Assembly (NCBI GenBank): GCA_030836365.1
Contig: JAURQB010000186.1
Location: forward strand, 1-10,415
Reading direction: 5' to 3'
Length of the DNA stretch: 10,415 nucleotides
Origin: Bdellovibrionota bacterium
GTDB lineage: Bacteria > Bdellovibrionota > Bacteriovoracia > Bacteriovoracales > Bacteriovoracaceae
In this document: positions 1 through 7,090 of the stretch, one piece after another
Position numbering within the stretch: position 1 is the stretch's first letter
Layout: each line of letters opens with the position of its first letter
Position numbers and translations under genes: made by a program
Notes under the pieces: model-generated
The model's input: only the letters and a program-made list of their open reading frames with translations
The model's database searches: none
What the model was told of the DNA's origin: nothing

Positions 1-300
1 ATATGTAATATTTTGGCCTTGATAGTTGATGTAGCCACCGGTTAGATACTGGATCAAAATAGGACAGCTTTTTAATTTGTGCAGTTTTGTCGCGTGATAT
101 TTTGCTGCTTTATTGGCCACATTGCGATGGGGGAAAAAAAACTTAGCCGCACGCTCAATACCTGTCATTATCTCATATACACGATATACTTCAGACTCCC
201 ATCCTCCGCCTAATCTCTTTCCAATTTTAAACTTATTTTGAAAGACTAAACCCTCGGGAAAGTTAAAGCTTTCAATGCGCTTTCTTTTGACCATAATCAT
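1..300 (-). CDS. Serine/threonine protein kinase, N-terminal part (cut by window edge)
   Basis: An open frame of 100 codons runs from ATG at 300 to the window edge without a stop. It starts MIMVKRKRIESF and contains a protein-kinase glycine-rich loop, LGGGWESEVYRV (residues 30-41), followed 12 residues later by RAAKFF, in which K53 sits where the ATP-binding lysine of subdomain II belongs. This order is typical of Hanks-type Ser/Thr kinases, which phosphorylate proteins using ATP. The catalytic loop (HRD) and DFG motif would lie outside the window, so activity cannot be judged. No signal peptide or membrane segment precedes the kinase fold, so the N-terminus is cytoplasmic. A second ATG at 294 lies a better distance from the weak AGAG ribosome site and may be the real start. 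The gene is divergent from coaD. Confidence 0.8.
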   Translation of the reverse strand, partial: MIMVKRKRIESFNFPEGLVFQNKFKIGKRLGGGWESEVYRVYEIMTGIERAAKFFFPHRNVANKAAKYHATKLHKLKSCPILIQYLTGGYINYQGQNITY

Positions 301-316
301 CTCTGTGGGATAAAAT
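287..316 (+). promoter_or_regulatory. Predicted sigma70-type promoter for the coaD cluster
   Basis: TTGACC (287-292) and TAAAAT (311-316) are separated by 18 nt and match the -35 and -10 consensus at 5/6 positions each. Transcription would start near 323, leaving a leader of about 48 nt before coaD. The -35 box lies inside the 5' end of the divergent kinase gene. A weaker minus-strand candidate for the kinase (TCTTTG at 341-336, TATATT at 319-314, 16-nt spacer) overlaps the same -10 region, so the two promoters could interfere. Found by eye only. Confidence 0.42.
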
Positions 317-370
317 ATATCTTGGCAGTCTACCTCAAAGACTCTTTGTTAGAAAAGAGAAAGGAATAAA

Positions 371-865
371 ATGAGTAAGAAAATCATTGTTTACCCGATC
401 ACTGGAAACCCACCGACTTGGGGGCATGCCGATATTATGTTTCGAGCAGCGGAGAGCTTTGATGAAGTTCATTGGGTTGCGGCGATTAATCCCAATAAAA
501 AAACAGCCGTTTTCAGTGATATGGAAAAAGTTGAAATGATGGAAAAATACGTCAAGTACTACAAGCTCAACAATGTAACGGTAAATGCTCATCGAGGAAC
601 GATTATTCGTTATGCGCAAAAAGTGGGGGCGAGGTTCCTATTGCGAGGCCTAAGAAATACGACTGATTTTCAACTTGAGCTTGAATTGGCCGCAGGCAAT
701 AGAGGAATTGATAAATCTATTGAGACTGTTTGTATGTTTACCAAGCCTCACTTTGCGACGATTAGTAGCACGCTAGTGCGTGAGTTGGCTTATCTCGGAG
801 AGACAATTGATCAATACGTTCTGCCCTCGATCGCTCCGATTATTACCTCTAAATTTGAAGGATAA
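371..865 (+). CDS. coaD: Pantetheine-phosphate adenylyltransferase (PPAT), CoaD family
   Basis: The 164-aa product matches CoaD in length (about 160 aa) and motif order. CoaD transfers AMP from ATP to 4'-phosphopantetheine, giving dephospho-CoA, the penultimate step of cytosolic CoA synthesis. Visible motifs are the (H/T)xGH signature TWGH (16-19), a lysine pair near the substrate lysine (K43/K44), RGLRNTTDF (92-100) followed by E103 and NR (110-111), and ISSTLVRE (131-138) for ATP phosphate binding. The N-terminal loop is unusual: YPITGNPPTWGH replaces the common YPG(S/T)FDPxTxGH, so the Gly, Phe and Asp of the loop are changed. The start has a clear AAAGGA ribosome site 5 nt upstream. A TTG-started gene follows after 3 nt and uses a ribosome site inside the coaD end. 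A CoaD paralogue with altered specificity is possible but less likely. Confidence 0.88.
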   Translation: MSKKIIVYPITGNPPTWGHADIMFRAAESFDEVHWVAAINPNKKTAVFSDMEKVEMMEKYVKYYKLNNVTVNAHRGTIIRYAQKVGARFLLRGLRNTTDFQLELELAAGNRGIDKSIETVCMFTKPHFATISSTLVRELAYLGETIDQYVLPSIAPIITSKFEG

Positions 866-868
866 CAC

Positions 869-1894
869 TTGAAAACCGTTGCTGATGAACAAATGATTAC
901 ATCTACAAGGGCCGTCATTTTATCTGGCTCAGGTGAACACTTGCGTATTCTCCTTGTTCGAAGAAAGTTTCCTCCCTTTGACGGGGCACTTACCTTGCCA
1001 GGTGGATTTATAAAAGGAGATGAACCGTCGATTGAAACGATCAAAAGAAAAGTATTGAAAGAGACCTCCATTGATCTAGATCAAAACTTTTCTTGCTTCC
1101 AATTGAGTTCTCGCTCTCACAATTTAGATCCGAGGCAATTTCAAATGACCAATAACTATCTTTTTGTTTCATCGACTAATTTAAGCGAAGAGTTAGAACT
1201 TGAAGGCAAAGAGCGACCGGAGTGGTACTTTTTAGACGAGGTAGAAAGGTTAGGCTTCAATCATGGTGCTATTTTATGTGAGGCACTCGGACTTTTATGG
1301 CGTCAACTTCCTGTCGGCCATGAAGTCAGGCCAGATGTTTTACCACCAGAGGCTTATTCTGCAAAAAAAATTGATTGGACGAAGCCCGTCGTTTTCTTTA
1401 GCGGGACATTTGATCCTTGGCATGACGGCCATCAAGCTTGTCTTGACTTATGTCCAAATAAAAACCTTCTAATTGTTCCAGACTCTAATCCGTGGAAAGT
1501 TCAAGATGGACGCTCTGAAAAGCGCTGCCATTGGCAAGAATATAGAGAACTTGCTCATCGATTTGAAAAAACATCTTTCGGTGTTTTTCCTGGTTATTTT
1601 GGTATTGAGGAGGGGAATCCGACAGTGAATTGGTATCCTCATGTCACGTGCGAAAAAAAGGAGTTTTTGATGGGGCTTGATAGTTTCTTCTCCTTTCCCC
1701 GTTGGAAAAATGTCGGCGAGCTTTTAAAGTTTATTGATCGTCTTTACGTCGTGCCACGCTACACTCAAGATGAAACCGATGGAAAAGAAGTTGTCGCCGA
1801 GATTAAGACACTAAAAGCTGACGTGGAAATAGAATTTCTTAGTGAGCATGCACATATGAATGTGAGCTCCACTGAGCTTCGAAAAGGGAGATAA
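869..1894 (+). CDS. Nudix domain fused to NadD-like nicotinate-nucleotide adenylyltransferase
   Basis: The 341-aa protein has two domains. Residues about 10-150 are Nudix-like: the box GGFIKGDEPSIETIKRK..KET (45-66) keeps GX5E, the Arg and one Glu, but two expected catalytic glutamates are Lys (K61, K64) and the box Gly is Ser (S67). A DPRQFQ segment (88-93) resembles ADP-ribose-type Nudix proteins and NrtR regulators, but there is no winged helix. Residues about 171-341 are a NadD-like nucleotidyltransferase, with GTFDPWHDGH (179-188, HxGH at 185-188), MGLDSFFSFPRWKNVGELL (268-286) and SSTELRKGR (333-341). NadD joins nicotinate mononucleotide to AMP in NAD synthesis. TTG is chosen as start because GAAGGA (857-862) lies 6 nt upstream; the in-frame ATG at 893 has no ribosome site. 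The end overlaps the next ATG by one base. Whether the Nudix half is catalytic or a ligand sensor is unknown. Confidence 0.82.
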   Translation: MKTVADEQMITSTRAVILSGSGEHLRILLVRRKFPPFDGALTLPGGFIKGDEPSIETIKRKVLKETSIDLDQNFSCFQLSSRSHNLDPRQFQMTNNYLFVSSTNLSEELELEGKERPEWYFLDEVERLGFNHGAILCEALGLLWRQLPVGHEVRPDVLPPEAYSAKKIDWTKPVVFFSGTFDPWHDGHQACLDLCPNKNLLIVPDSNPWKVQDGRSEKRCHWQEYRELAHRFEKTSFGVFPGYFGIEEGNPTVNWYPHVTCEKKEFLMGLDSFFSFPRWKNVGELLKFIDRLYVVPRYTQDETDGKEVVAEIKTLKADVEIEFLSEHAHMNVSSTELRKGR

Positions 1895-3255
1895 TGAATT
1901 ATTTAAAATTTATCTTTTTGTTTCTTTTTTTCACGCCAATCACCTTTGCCTCCACAGTGAGAATTGATGACTTTGATGATCTTGAAGTTTATGCCGGTAA
2001 TACAACTTTCCCCACTGAGGAAATTTATTTTGAAGTTCCAGGCAACTCAGGTGTAAGCAATGATGCCGGGAACCCTCTTACCATTTACATGCCTTTTGAT
2101 TCAGACACGGGGGCAGAAGATCATGAAAATAGTGTCCTCTTTAATGACAAAACACAAATCCCTACAAGTAGTTCTGCCTTCATCGGTTTTTATATTGAAG
2201 CGACTAACGATACTACCGAAGTACAGTTTTTAAATATTGCGGTTAAAAACTCTAGTGATGAATATGAAGCATTCGTTTTGGATATTAATGATAGCTCTCG
2301 TGAAATACCTGCTTCAACGGCATCGACCGTTAAGTTAAATATTTCTCTTGTCGATCTGTGCAATCAGTTGAGTGACTATAAATATTGTGAGGGAGAAACT
2401 TCTTTTGAAGAAACCATACCGCTTTATGTGTACTTATCCGACAGTATCGAAAATGATACACAAGTTGATGAAACCGAAGATGGTCTATTTGTCGATTTAA
2501 AAATAAGTGACGAGATTCCAGAGGGTTCTTACACGATTGAATCGGTCAATCGTGGTGATAATCAGCTCATTTATAACGTCTCTGGCGGTGAGGATATTAC
2601 ACAGATGGGGGATAATTTTTTTAATATCCTTATCTTTATTTATGAAGGTGCCGCAGAGCAATCGGAGGAAAGTTACGGCAACTCGACAGCGATTTTTTTT
2701 CAAGAGGTTCTCGACTATAGCAATGAAGGAGAGGACAATTCAGACGATGACTCTGAGGATGAGGAAACAAATACATCACTTTCATTAAAATCTAATGATG
2801 AAGAAGTGGATAATGGCCAGATTACAGTGACAAATCTGGAAAATGGTGAAAGCTATAATTTATCCATCGCGAAAGTAAATAAGTTTCTATTTCTCTCTAA
2901 ATTATCACCGTCTAAAGTTGGCTCTCCTCAAAATATTGAAACATTTCTCACGGAACAGTCTTGCTATTTACTTTCGGCGGGCTTTCAAACAAATCATTAC
3001 GTTTTAGATTACTTTAGAGAGTTTAGAGATTCTAAGCTGTTGACGACGGAACTTGGAACAAAATTTGTTCAGTTTTATTATGACACTGCGCCAAAGTATA
3101 CGCCGATGATTTATCAATCAAAAATCTTATCTCTTTTTATTCGTGGCCTTGGTTATTTTTTCTACGCATTATTTAATTTTTGGATTTTGTTTTTTGGCTT
3201 TGCGGTTGTCGTTTTAGTGTGCTTCAAGGTAAATAGACTCAGGTATTTAAATTAA
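1894..3255 (+). CDS. Exported protein with acidic linker and C-terminal CFI-box-like, membrane-anchored domain
   Basis: This 453-aa protein has a signal peptide (residues 1-19, hydrophobic FIFLFLFF core, likely cut after TFA), so the body should lie outside the inner membrane. Residues 20-275 are Asp/Glu/Asn/Ser-rich and look beta-stranded; C156 and C165 could form a disulfide. A very acidic linker (278-291) leads to a second small strand-rich part. From C357 onward, CYLLSAGF, then YFREFRDSKLL (373-383), LGTKFVQFYY (387-396) and APKYTPMI (399-406) match the pattern of the CFI-box-CTERM domain (C-F-I-A-T..., LRxFRD..L, GxxFVxxYYxxSPxxAxxI). A membrane helix (about 418-444) and basic tail follow. 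The CFIATA part itself is degenerate. The function of this family is not established. The start ATG shares a base with the upstream stop (TAATG) and has an AGGGAG ribosome site, so it is translationally coupled to the NadD fusion gene. Confidence 0.75.
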   Translation: MNYLKFIFLFLFFTPITFASTVRIDDFDDLEVYAGNTTFPTEEIYFEVPGNSGVSNDAGNPLTIYMPFDSDTGAEDHENSVLFNDKTQIPTSSSAFIGFYIEATNDTTEVQFLNIAVKNSSDEYEAFVLDINDSSREIPASTASTVKLNISLVDLCNQLSDYKYCEGETSFEETIPLYVYLSDSIENDTQVDETEDGLFVDLKISDEIPEGSYTIESVNRGDNQLIYNVSGGEDITQMGDNFFNILIFIYEGAAEQSEESYGNSTAIFFQEVLDYSNEGEDNSDDDSEDEETNTSLSLKSNDEEVDNGQITVTNLENGESYNLSIAKVNKFLFLSKLSPSKVGSPQNIETFLTEQSCYLLSAGFQTNHYVLDYFREFRDSKLLTTELGTKFVQFYYDTAPKYTPMIYQSKILSLFIRGLGYFFYALFNFWILFFGFAVVVLVCFKVNRLRYLN

Positions 3256-3279
3256 CAAATTGCAAATGGAGTAATTCTC

Positions 3280-4020
3280 ATGGCCGGACATAGTAAATGG
3301 GCGAACATCAGACATCGAAAAGGGGCACAAGATGCCAAACGGGGAAAAATTTTCACCAAACTAATTAAAGAAATAACCGTTGCGGTTAAAGGCGGTGGAG
3401 TTGATGTTGAAAGTAATCCAAGACTAAGGCTTGCATTACAAAATGCTCGTGGCCAAAATATGCCGAAGGATACAATAGAGCGGGCCATCAAAAAAGCATC
3501 TGGAGAAGGTGCAGAAAATTATGTTGAAGCGACATTTGAAGGTTATGGGCCGGATGGAGTCGCAGTATTTGTTGAGTGTGCTACAGATAATAACACTCGA
3601 ACGGTTAGTAACGTTCGTAGTTATTTTAATAAATATAATGGAAGTCTTGGAAAAGACGGTTGTCTTCAATTTGTTTTTGAGCGCAAAGGAATTTTTCTTC
3701 TCCATTCAGAAGGAATCGAAGAAGACGATTTCACTCTTGAGATGATTGACGCTGGTGCAGAGGACGTGGAGTTCAATGGCGAGCATATTAATATTAGCTC
3801 TGCGATGGAAGATTTTGGAAGTATTCAAAAGAAGCTTCATGAAATGAATATTGAGCCAATAGAAGCGGGACTTCAGCGAGTTCCAACAACGATGAAAGAA
3901 ACGAACGAGAAAAACTTTGAAACGTTGATGAAATTAATAGACGTTCTTGAAGAAGATGATGACGTTCAAAAAGTTTATCATAACCTCGAATATGATGAAG
4001 CCTTAATGGGTGGTGAGTAG
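3280..4020 (+). CDS. yebC: YebC/PmpR family protein (TACO1-like translation/transcription factor)
   Basis: The 246-aa product is a full-length member of the YebC/PmpR/TACO1 family. The N-terminal signature MAGHSKWANIRHRKGAQDAK (1-20) and the following GKIFTKLIKEIT are nearly invariant in the family, as are NPRLRLAL (46-53), NMPKDTIERAIKKASG (60-75) and the acidic middle domain. Members have been described as DNA-binding regulators (PmpR) and, more recently, as ribosome-associated factors that help translate difficult motifs such as polyproline; which applies here cannot be read from the sequence. The start has GGAG (3268-3271) 8 nt upstream. The gene lies 24 nt after the membrane protein gene in the same direction, so it probably shares its transcript. 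The usual ruv neighbours of many genomes are absent. Its TAG stop is the left arm end of a stem-loop. Confidence 0.95.
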   Translation: MAGHSKWANIRHRKGAQDAKRGKIFTKLIKEITVAVKGGGVDVESNPRLRLALQNARGQNMPKDTIERAIKKASGEGAENYVEATFEGYGPDGVAVFVECATDNNTRTVSNVRSYFNKYNGSLGKDGCLQFVFERKGIFLLHSEGIEEDDFTLEMIDAGAEDVEFNGEHINISSAMEDFGSIQKKLHEMNIEPIEAGLQRVPTTMKETNEKNFETLMKLIDVLEEDDDVQKVYHNLEYDEALMGGE

Positions 4021-4036
4021 ATTCTTTCTACTCACC
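4012..4036. terminator. Stem-loop at the yebC/helicase convergent junction, possible bidirectional terminator
   Basis: GGTGAGTAG (4012-4020) and CTACTCACC (4028-4036) form a perfect 9-bp stem with a 7-nt loop; A4021 and T4027 can add a tenth pair. The yebC stop codon is the last three bases of the left arm. The stem sits exactly between two convergent genes, which suggests a terminator usable from both sides. No T tract follows on either strand, so it is not a classic intrinsic terminator. Confidence 0.5.
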
Positions 4037-4043
4037 GCAACGA

Positions 4044-7037
4044 TTATTGAAGCGGTTGATTCTCCGCTAGGAAGACATCTTTCTTCGGCCCTTCCTTGAT
4101 AAATTCAATCACCTCGTCACATGCCTTTTCTAATGGTGCACGATTAATTTCATACGGCTCCATAAGACGATAAAGTTTTTCTAAGGTTTTGCCTTTCCAT
4201 TTTTTTATTCGTGAATCAACAACAATGACACCACCAAAATCACTTTCTCGTCGAATAAGCCGACCCAGTTTTTGATGGAGAGATCTCGTTCGGTGTCCGA
4301 GATAATAGTCGGTAAATTCATTACCAATGTTTTGCTCGTAAAAATCCCGGCGATCATTAATCACTTGATCCATGCGAAGGTCAGGGATTTTATCAATGAA
4401 GATAAACTGAAGTGAGTCGCCTGGTATGTCGATGCCTTCTCCAAAACTTTCCATTCCAAGGAGTATTCCATTTTCGGCACTTTTAAAATCTTCCACCACA
4501 TTACTACCCATGCCCTGAATGAAAACGGGAATGATGCCTTCAAATTTTTCAAGAAGGATTTCACGCGCTTTTTCAAATCGGGTTTTTGCACTAAAGAGAA
4601 ATAAACTTCTTCCACCAATTTCTTCAACCACTTTAAACGTTTTTGTCATGACGTTTTTGACAAAACTTTGATCATATAAATTGGGAACATCATCGCAAAA
4701 ATAAATCTTTGTTTGATTTTGATAATCAAAAAGAGGTGGGAGGTAGAGACCACTTTTAAACCGTCGTTCATTTTCAAGGTAAATGTAACCGGTTGACCAC
4801 TCAACGCCTTTCGTCCCATGGTTTCCTGAGGCATTACCAAGTGTTGCAGACGTAAACACAACGCTACTTGAGTTGTTTAAAAGGTGCTGGTGAATAACTT
4901 TACCGACATTCACCGGAGAGCTTAAAAGCTCCATTCCGTATTCCTCATGATAACGAATAGACTTACTCCATGGAATAGAGAGCTCTGAATCTTCAGGATT
5001 GAGAATCGCGGCCAATGCCATAGAGGTATCACTAAAATGGGAAAAGAAGCTCTCAAACTTCGTCCACGCGGTAATCATCGCGTCGTCTTTAAAGTCCTTT
5101 GCCTCCCAACGAGAAGCATAAGGAAGAAGGTATTGAGTAATCGTTTCTAAAATATGCTCAATGCTTTCCAAGTGATTGAGAATTTTTCCACCAATCATAT
5201 CTCTGGGAAGCGTTTTGACATTAAAAGGCACTTCATTCCAATAAATAGACGTATAACGTGGAAGTTTTTTGAAATATTTTTCACATAAATCCTCAAGCGG
5301 GCCAGTGTGATCATTGAGCATTTCGGCCTTTGAGGTTAATTCTTCTCTAATTTTTTTTATCACAGGAGTACTGTCTCCTGGGTTCGTTTCATTTTTTGCC
5401 AGAAGAAAAAAGAGGGCGCCAATACCTGTCATATTTTGAAGCGCGGATTTAATTTTTTCCATGTCACTTTTCGTAAAAGCAATTGTGCAGGCACTTGTTG
5501 TTTCATGCTCAATTTTATGGGCTTCATCAATGATAATGTGTTGCGGTCGCGGAATACTTTTTGGCCAAGAATACATAAGGGCATGATTGCCGATAATGAC
5601 ATCAGCTTCTTTGGCCTCTCTTATTCCTTCTACATAACTACATTCGTTTTTATAGGGACAATTTCTTCCCGAGCAGGAGCGAAAATCCGTCGCGAAGTCC
5701 TTGTCCTTGTCGGACATGAAGGGAAATTTTCTCTTTAAGACAAAGGGAATATCTGCGCGAAGTTTCTTGAATTCATACGGCTTGGTTGAGTTATACCTAA
5801 AAACATAATCAAAGTATAAGTACGTAAACTTTTCTTCAAAGGAGAGGAGTTCACTAAAAAGGTCTCCCTCTGTTGTTTCGTGGCGAAATAATAACTCACA
5901 TAAATGATTATTGGAGCCAACCAGGTGACTGAATTTAACTTTATTTTTACCCAGTAGTTTTTTGACTTGTGGAATATCTTTAGTCATTGCCTGCTCTTGC
6001 AGGGCTTTTGTTCCGGTGGCGACGAGAACGGGATTTTCTGTATCCAGGGCAAAAAGAGATGCCGGTAATAAGTACCCAAGTGTTTTTCCGGTTCCAGTCG
6101 GAGCCTGAACGAGCGCGTGAGTATCATTTTTTAATGATTGTCCAACTCGAACGGCGAGATCTAACTGGCCTTGTCTAAACCGATAACTTGGTAAAACTTT
6201 TTTTATCTTTTCTTCATCCTCTAGAATTTTTTTTATGTTCGCACCTGAGAACACAGGAGTGATACCAATATCGTCATCATGTTCATCACTCAAAACCTGA
6301 CTAAGGTCTTGTCCTGTTTCTTGATTATGTAGGGTGTAGTGGGTGAGATGGAGGTTAACATCCAATTTTATTTGAGAGGCAATTTCTTGAAGCTCTTCTT
6401 CGCTTTGCTGAAAAAATCGCGCGTACCACCAGTTTTCTAGATGATATTTTTTAATTAATTCATTAATTGAGCGGTACTCAATAGGAATATTTTTTAATCT
6501 AATCGTTGTGAGTGTAATTACTTTTAATAAATCAAGTGCATCTTCATAACCACGGTGAAGTTCTGCATCTCGAATGCCGTACTCTTCAATAAACGTCTCT
6601 AACTTTAGCGCCGTTTTTTGCGGATGAGTGAGAGCAAGAAAATAGAGACTGTCTTCGTAAGTCGTTTTAATTTCCTCATCCTCTTCGAGTACTTTATTGT
6701 TGATACTCATCCAGTCATCAAGGAAACTTTTTTCAAAATCACTGTTATGAGCAAGAAGTGCATGATCGACGAGTGATTGAACCTCGGGCAAAACCTCTTC
6801 CCATAGAGGGGCATTTTTTAACATCTTGGGAGTAATACCAGTTAACTTTTGAATAAACTGGCTATAATTATCATGGTGTAGGGGAGACATGGGAAATCGA
6901 ACAAGTGAATTGTACGTGCGGATAAGTTTTGTCCCTTCAAACTGAAGAAAACCGACATCAATAATAGAATCATCAGAAGGAGAGACTCCACTTGTTTCAA
7001 TATCAATGACGGCCCATTTTCCTAGACTTTTTTCCAT
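4044..7037 (-). CDS. DinG/XPD-family superfamily 2 helicase with N-terminal DEDDh exonuclease domain
   Basis: This 997-aa protein (counting from ATG 7037) joins a DnaQ-like exonuclease to a DinG-type DNA helicase. The exonuclease part (about 1-180) shows Exo I DIET (12-15), Exo II AHNSDFEKSFL (96-106) and Exo III HRGYED (161-166); the usual Exo II Asp is Glu (E102). The helicase part has Walker A APTGTGKT (312-319), TGTKALQEQ, DEAH (504-507), FTSATLG, GMESFGEGID and QKLGRLIRR (922-930). Cysteines at 380, 455, 460 and 466 have nearly the spacing of the [4Fe-4S] ligands of E. coli DinG, which unwinds 5'-tailed DNA, R-loops and D-loops. A role in DNA repair or replication is expected. An in-frame ATG at 7067 exists, but ATG 7037 has AAAGGA 8 nt upstream and begins just before the domain. 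The gene is convergent with yebC and divergent from bolA. Confidence 0.9.
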   Translation of the reverse strand: MEKSLGKWAVIDIETSGVSPSDDSIIDVGFLQFEGTKLIRTYNSLVRFPMSPLHHDNYSQFIQKLTGITPKMLKNAPLWEEVLPEVQSLVDHALLAHNSDFEKSFLDDWMSINNKVLEEDEEIKTTYEDSLYFLALTHPQKTALKLETFIEEYGIRDAELHRGYEDALDLLKVITLTTIRLKNIPIEYRSINELIKKYHLENWWYARFFQQSEEELQEIASQIKLDVNLHLTHYTLHNQETGQDLSQVLSDEHDDDIGITPVFSGANIKKILEDEEKIKKVLPSYRFRQGQLDLAVRVGQSLKNDTHALVQAPTGTGKTLGYLLPASLFALDTENPVLVATGTKALQEQAMTKDIPQVKKLLGKNKVKFSHLVGSNNHLCELLFRHETTEGDLFSELLSFEEKFTYLYFDYVFRYNSTKPYEFKKLRADIPFVLKRKFPFMSDKDKDFATDFRSCSGRNCPYKNECSYVEGIREAKEADVIIGNHALMYSWPKSIPRPQHIIIDEAHKIEHETTSACTIAFTKSDMEKIKSALQNMTGIGALFFLLAKNETNPGDSTPVIKKIREELTSKAEMLNDHTGPLEDLCEKYFKKLPRYTSIYWNEVPFNVKTLPRDMIGGKILNHLESIEHILETITQYLLPYASRWEAKDFKDDAMITAWTKFESFFSHFSDTSMALAAILNPEDSELSIPWSKSIRYHEEYGMELLSSPVNVGKVIHQHLLNNSSSVVFTSATLGNASGNHGTKGVEWSTGYIYLENERRFKSGLYLPPLFDYQNQTKIYFCDDVPNLYDQSFVKNVMTKTFKVVEEIGGRSLFLFSAKTRFEKAREILLEKFEGIIPVFIQGMGSNVVEDFKSAENGILLGMESFGEGIDIPGDSLQFIFIDKIPDLRMDQVINDRRDFYEQNIGNEFTDYYLGHRTRSLHQKLGRLIRRESDFGGVIVVDSRIKKWKGKTLEKLYRLMEPYEINRAPLEKACDEVIEFIKEGPKKDVFLAENQPLQ

Positions 7038-7045
7038 TACCATTA

Positions 7046-7051
7046 TCCTTT
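7046..7051 (-). promoter_or_regulatory. Ribosome binding site that favours the internal helicase start
   Basis: Read on the minus strand this is AAAGGA, 8 nt before ATG 7037 and only 2 nt before ATG 7043. The upstream ATG at 7067 has no comparable site. The start at 7037 is therefore preferred, removing ten residues that precede the exonuclease fold. Confidence 0.55.
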
Positions 7052-7090
7052 GATTGTGAATGGGCATTCTATGTCTCTGTTCAGACTTTT

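Noticed and set aside
335..619. Minus-strand open frame opposite coaD
   Set aside because: It is antisense to the well-supported coaD frame, has no ribosome site and no recognisable domain.
1363..1370. A8 run in the linker between Nudix and NadD domains, and a T8 run at 2693-2700, as possible programmed frameshift sites
   Set aside because: A8/T8 runs also occur at 134-141, 5351-5358 and 6227-6234, so they are common in this AT-rich sequence. The frames are intact and no stimulatory structure was seen.
869..1894. Fusion as an assembly frameshift joining two separate genes
   Set aside because: The frame is continuous through the linker, with no ribosome site or good start codon before the NadD domain.
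2507..2788. Plus-strand open frame inside the exported protein gene, and the opposite frame at 2497-2703
   Set aside because: Low-complexity, Arg/Ile-rich translations in shadow frames of a gene with a clear signal peptide and C-terminal domain.
5436..5738. Plus-strand open frame opposite the helicase
   Set aside because: It covers the antisense of the Fe-S and DEAH region, where coding constraint is on the minus strand.
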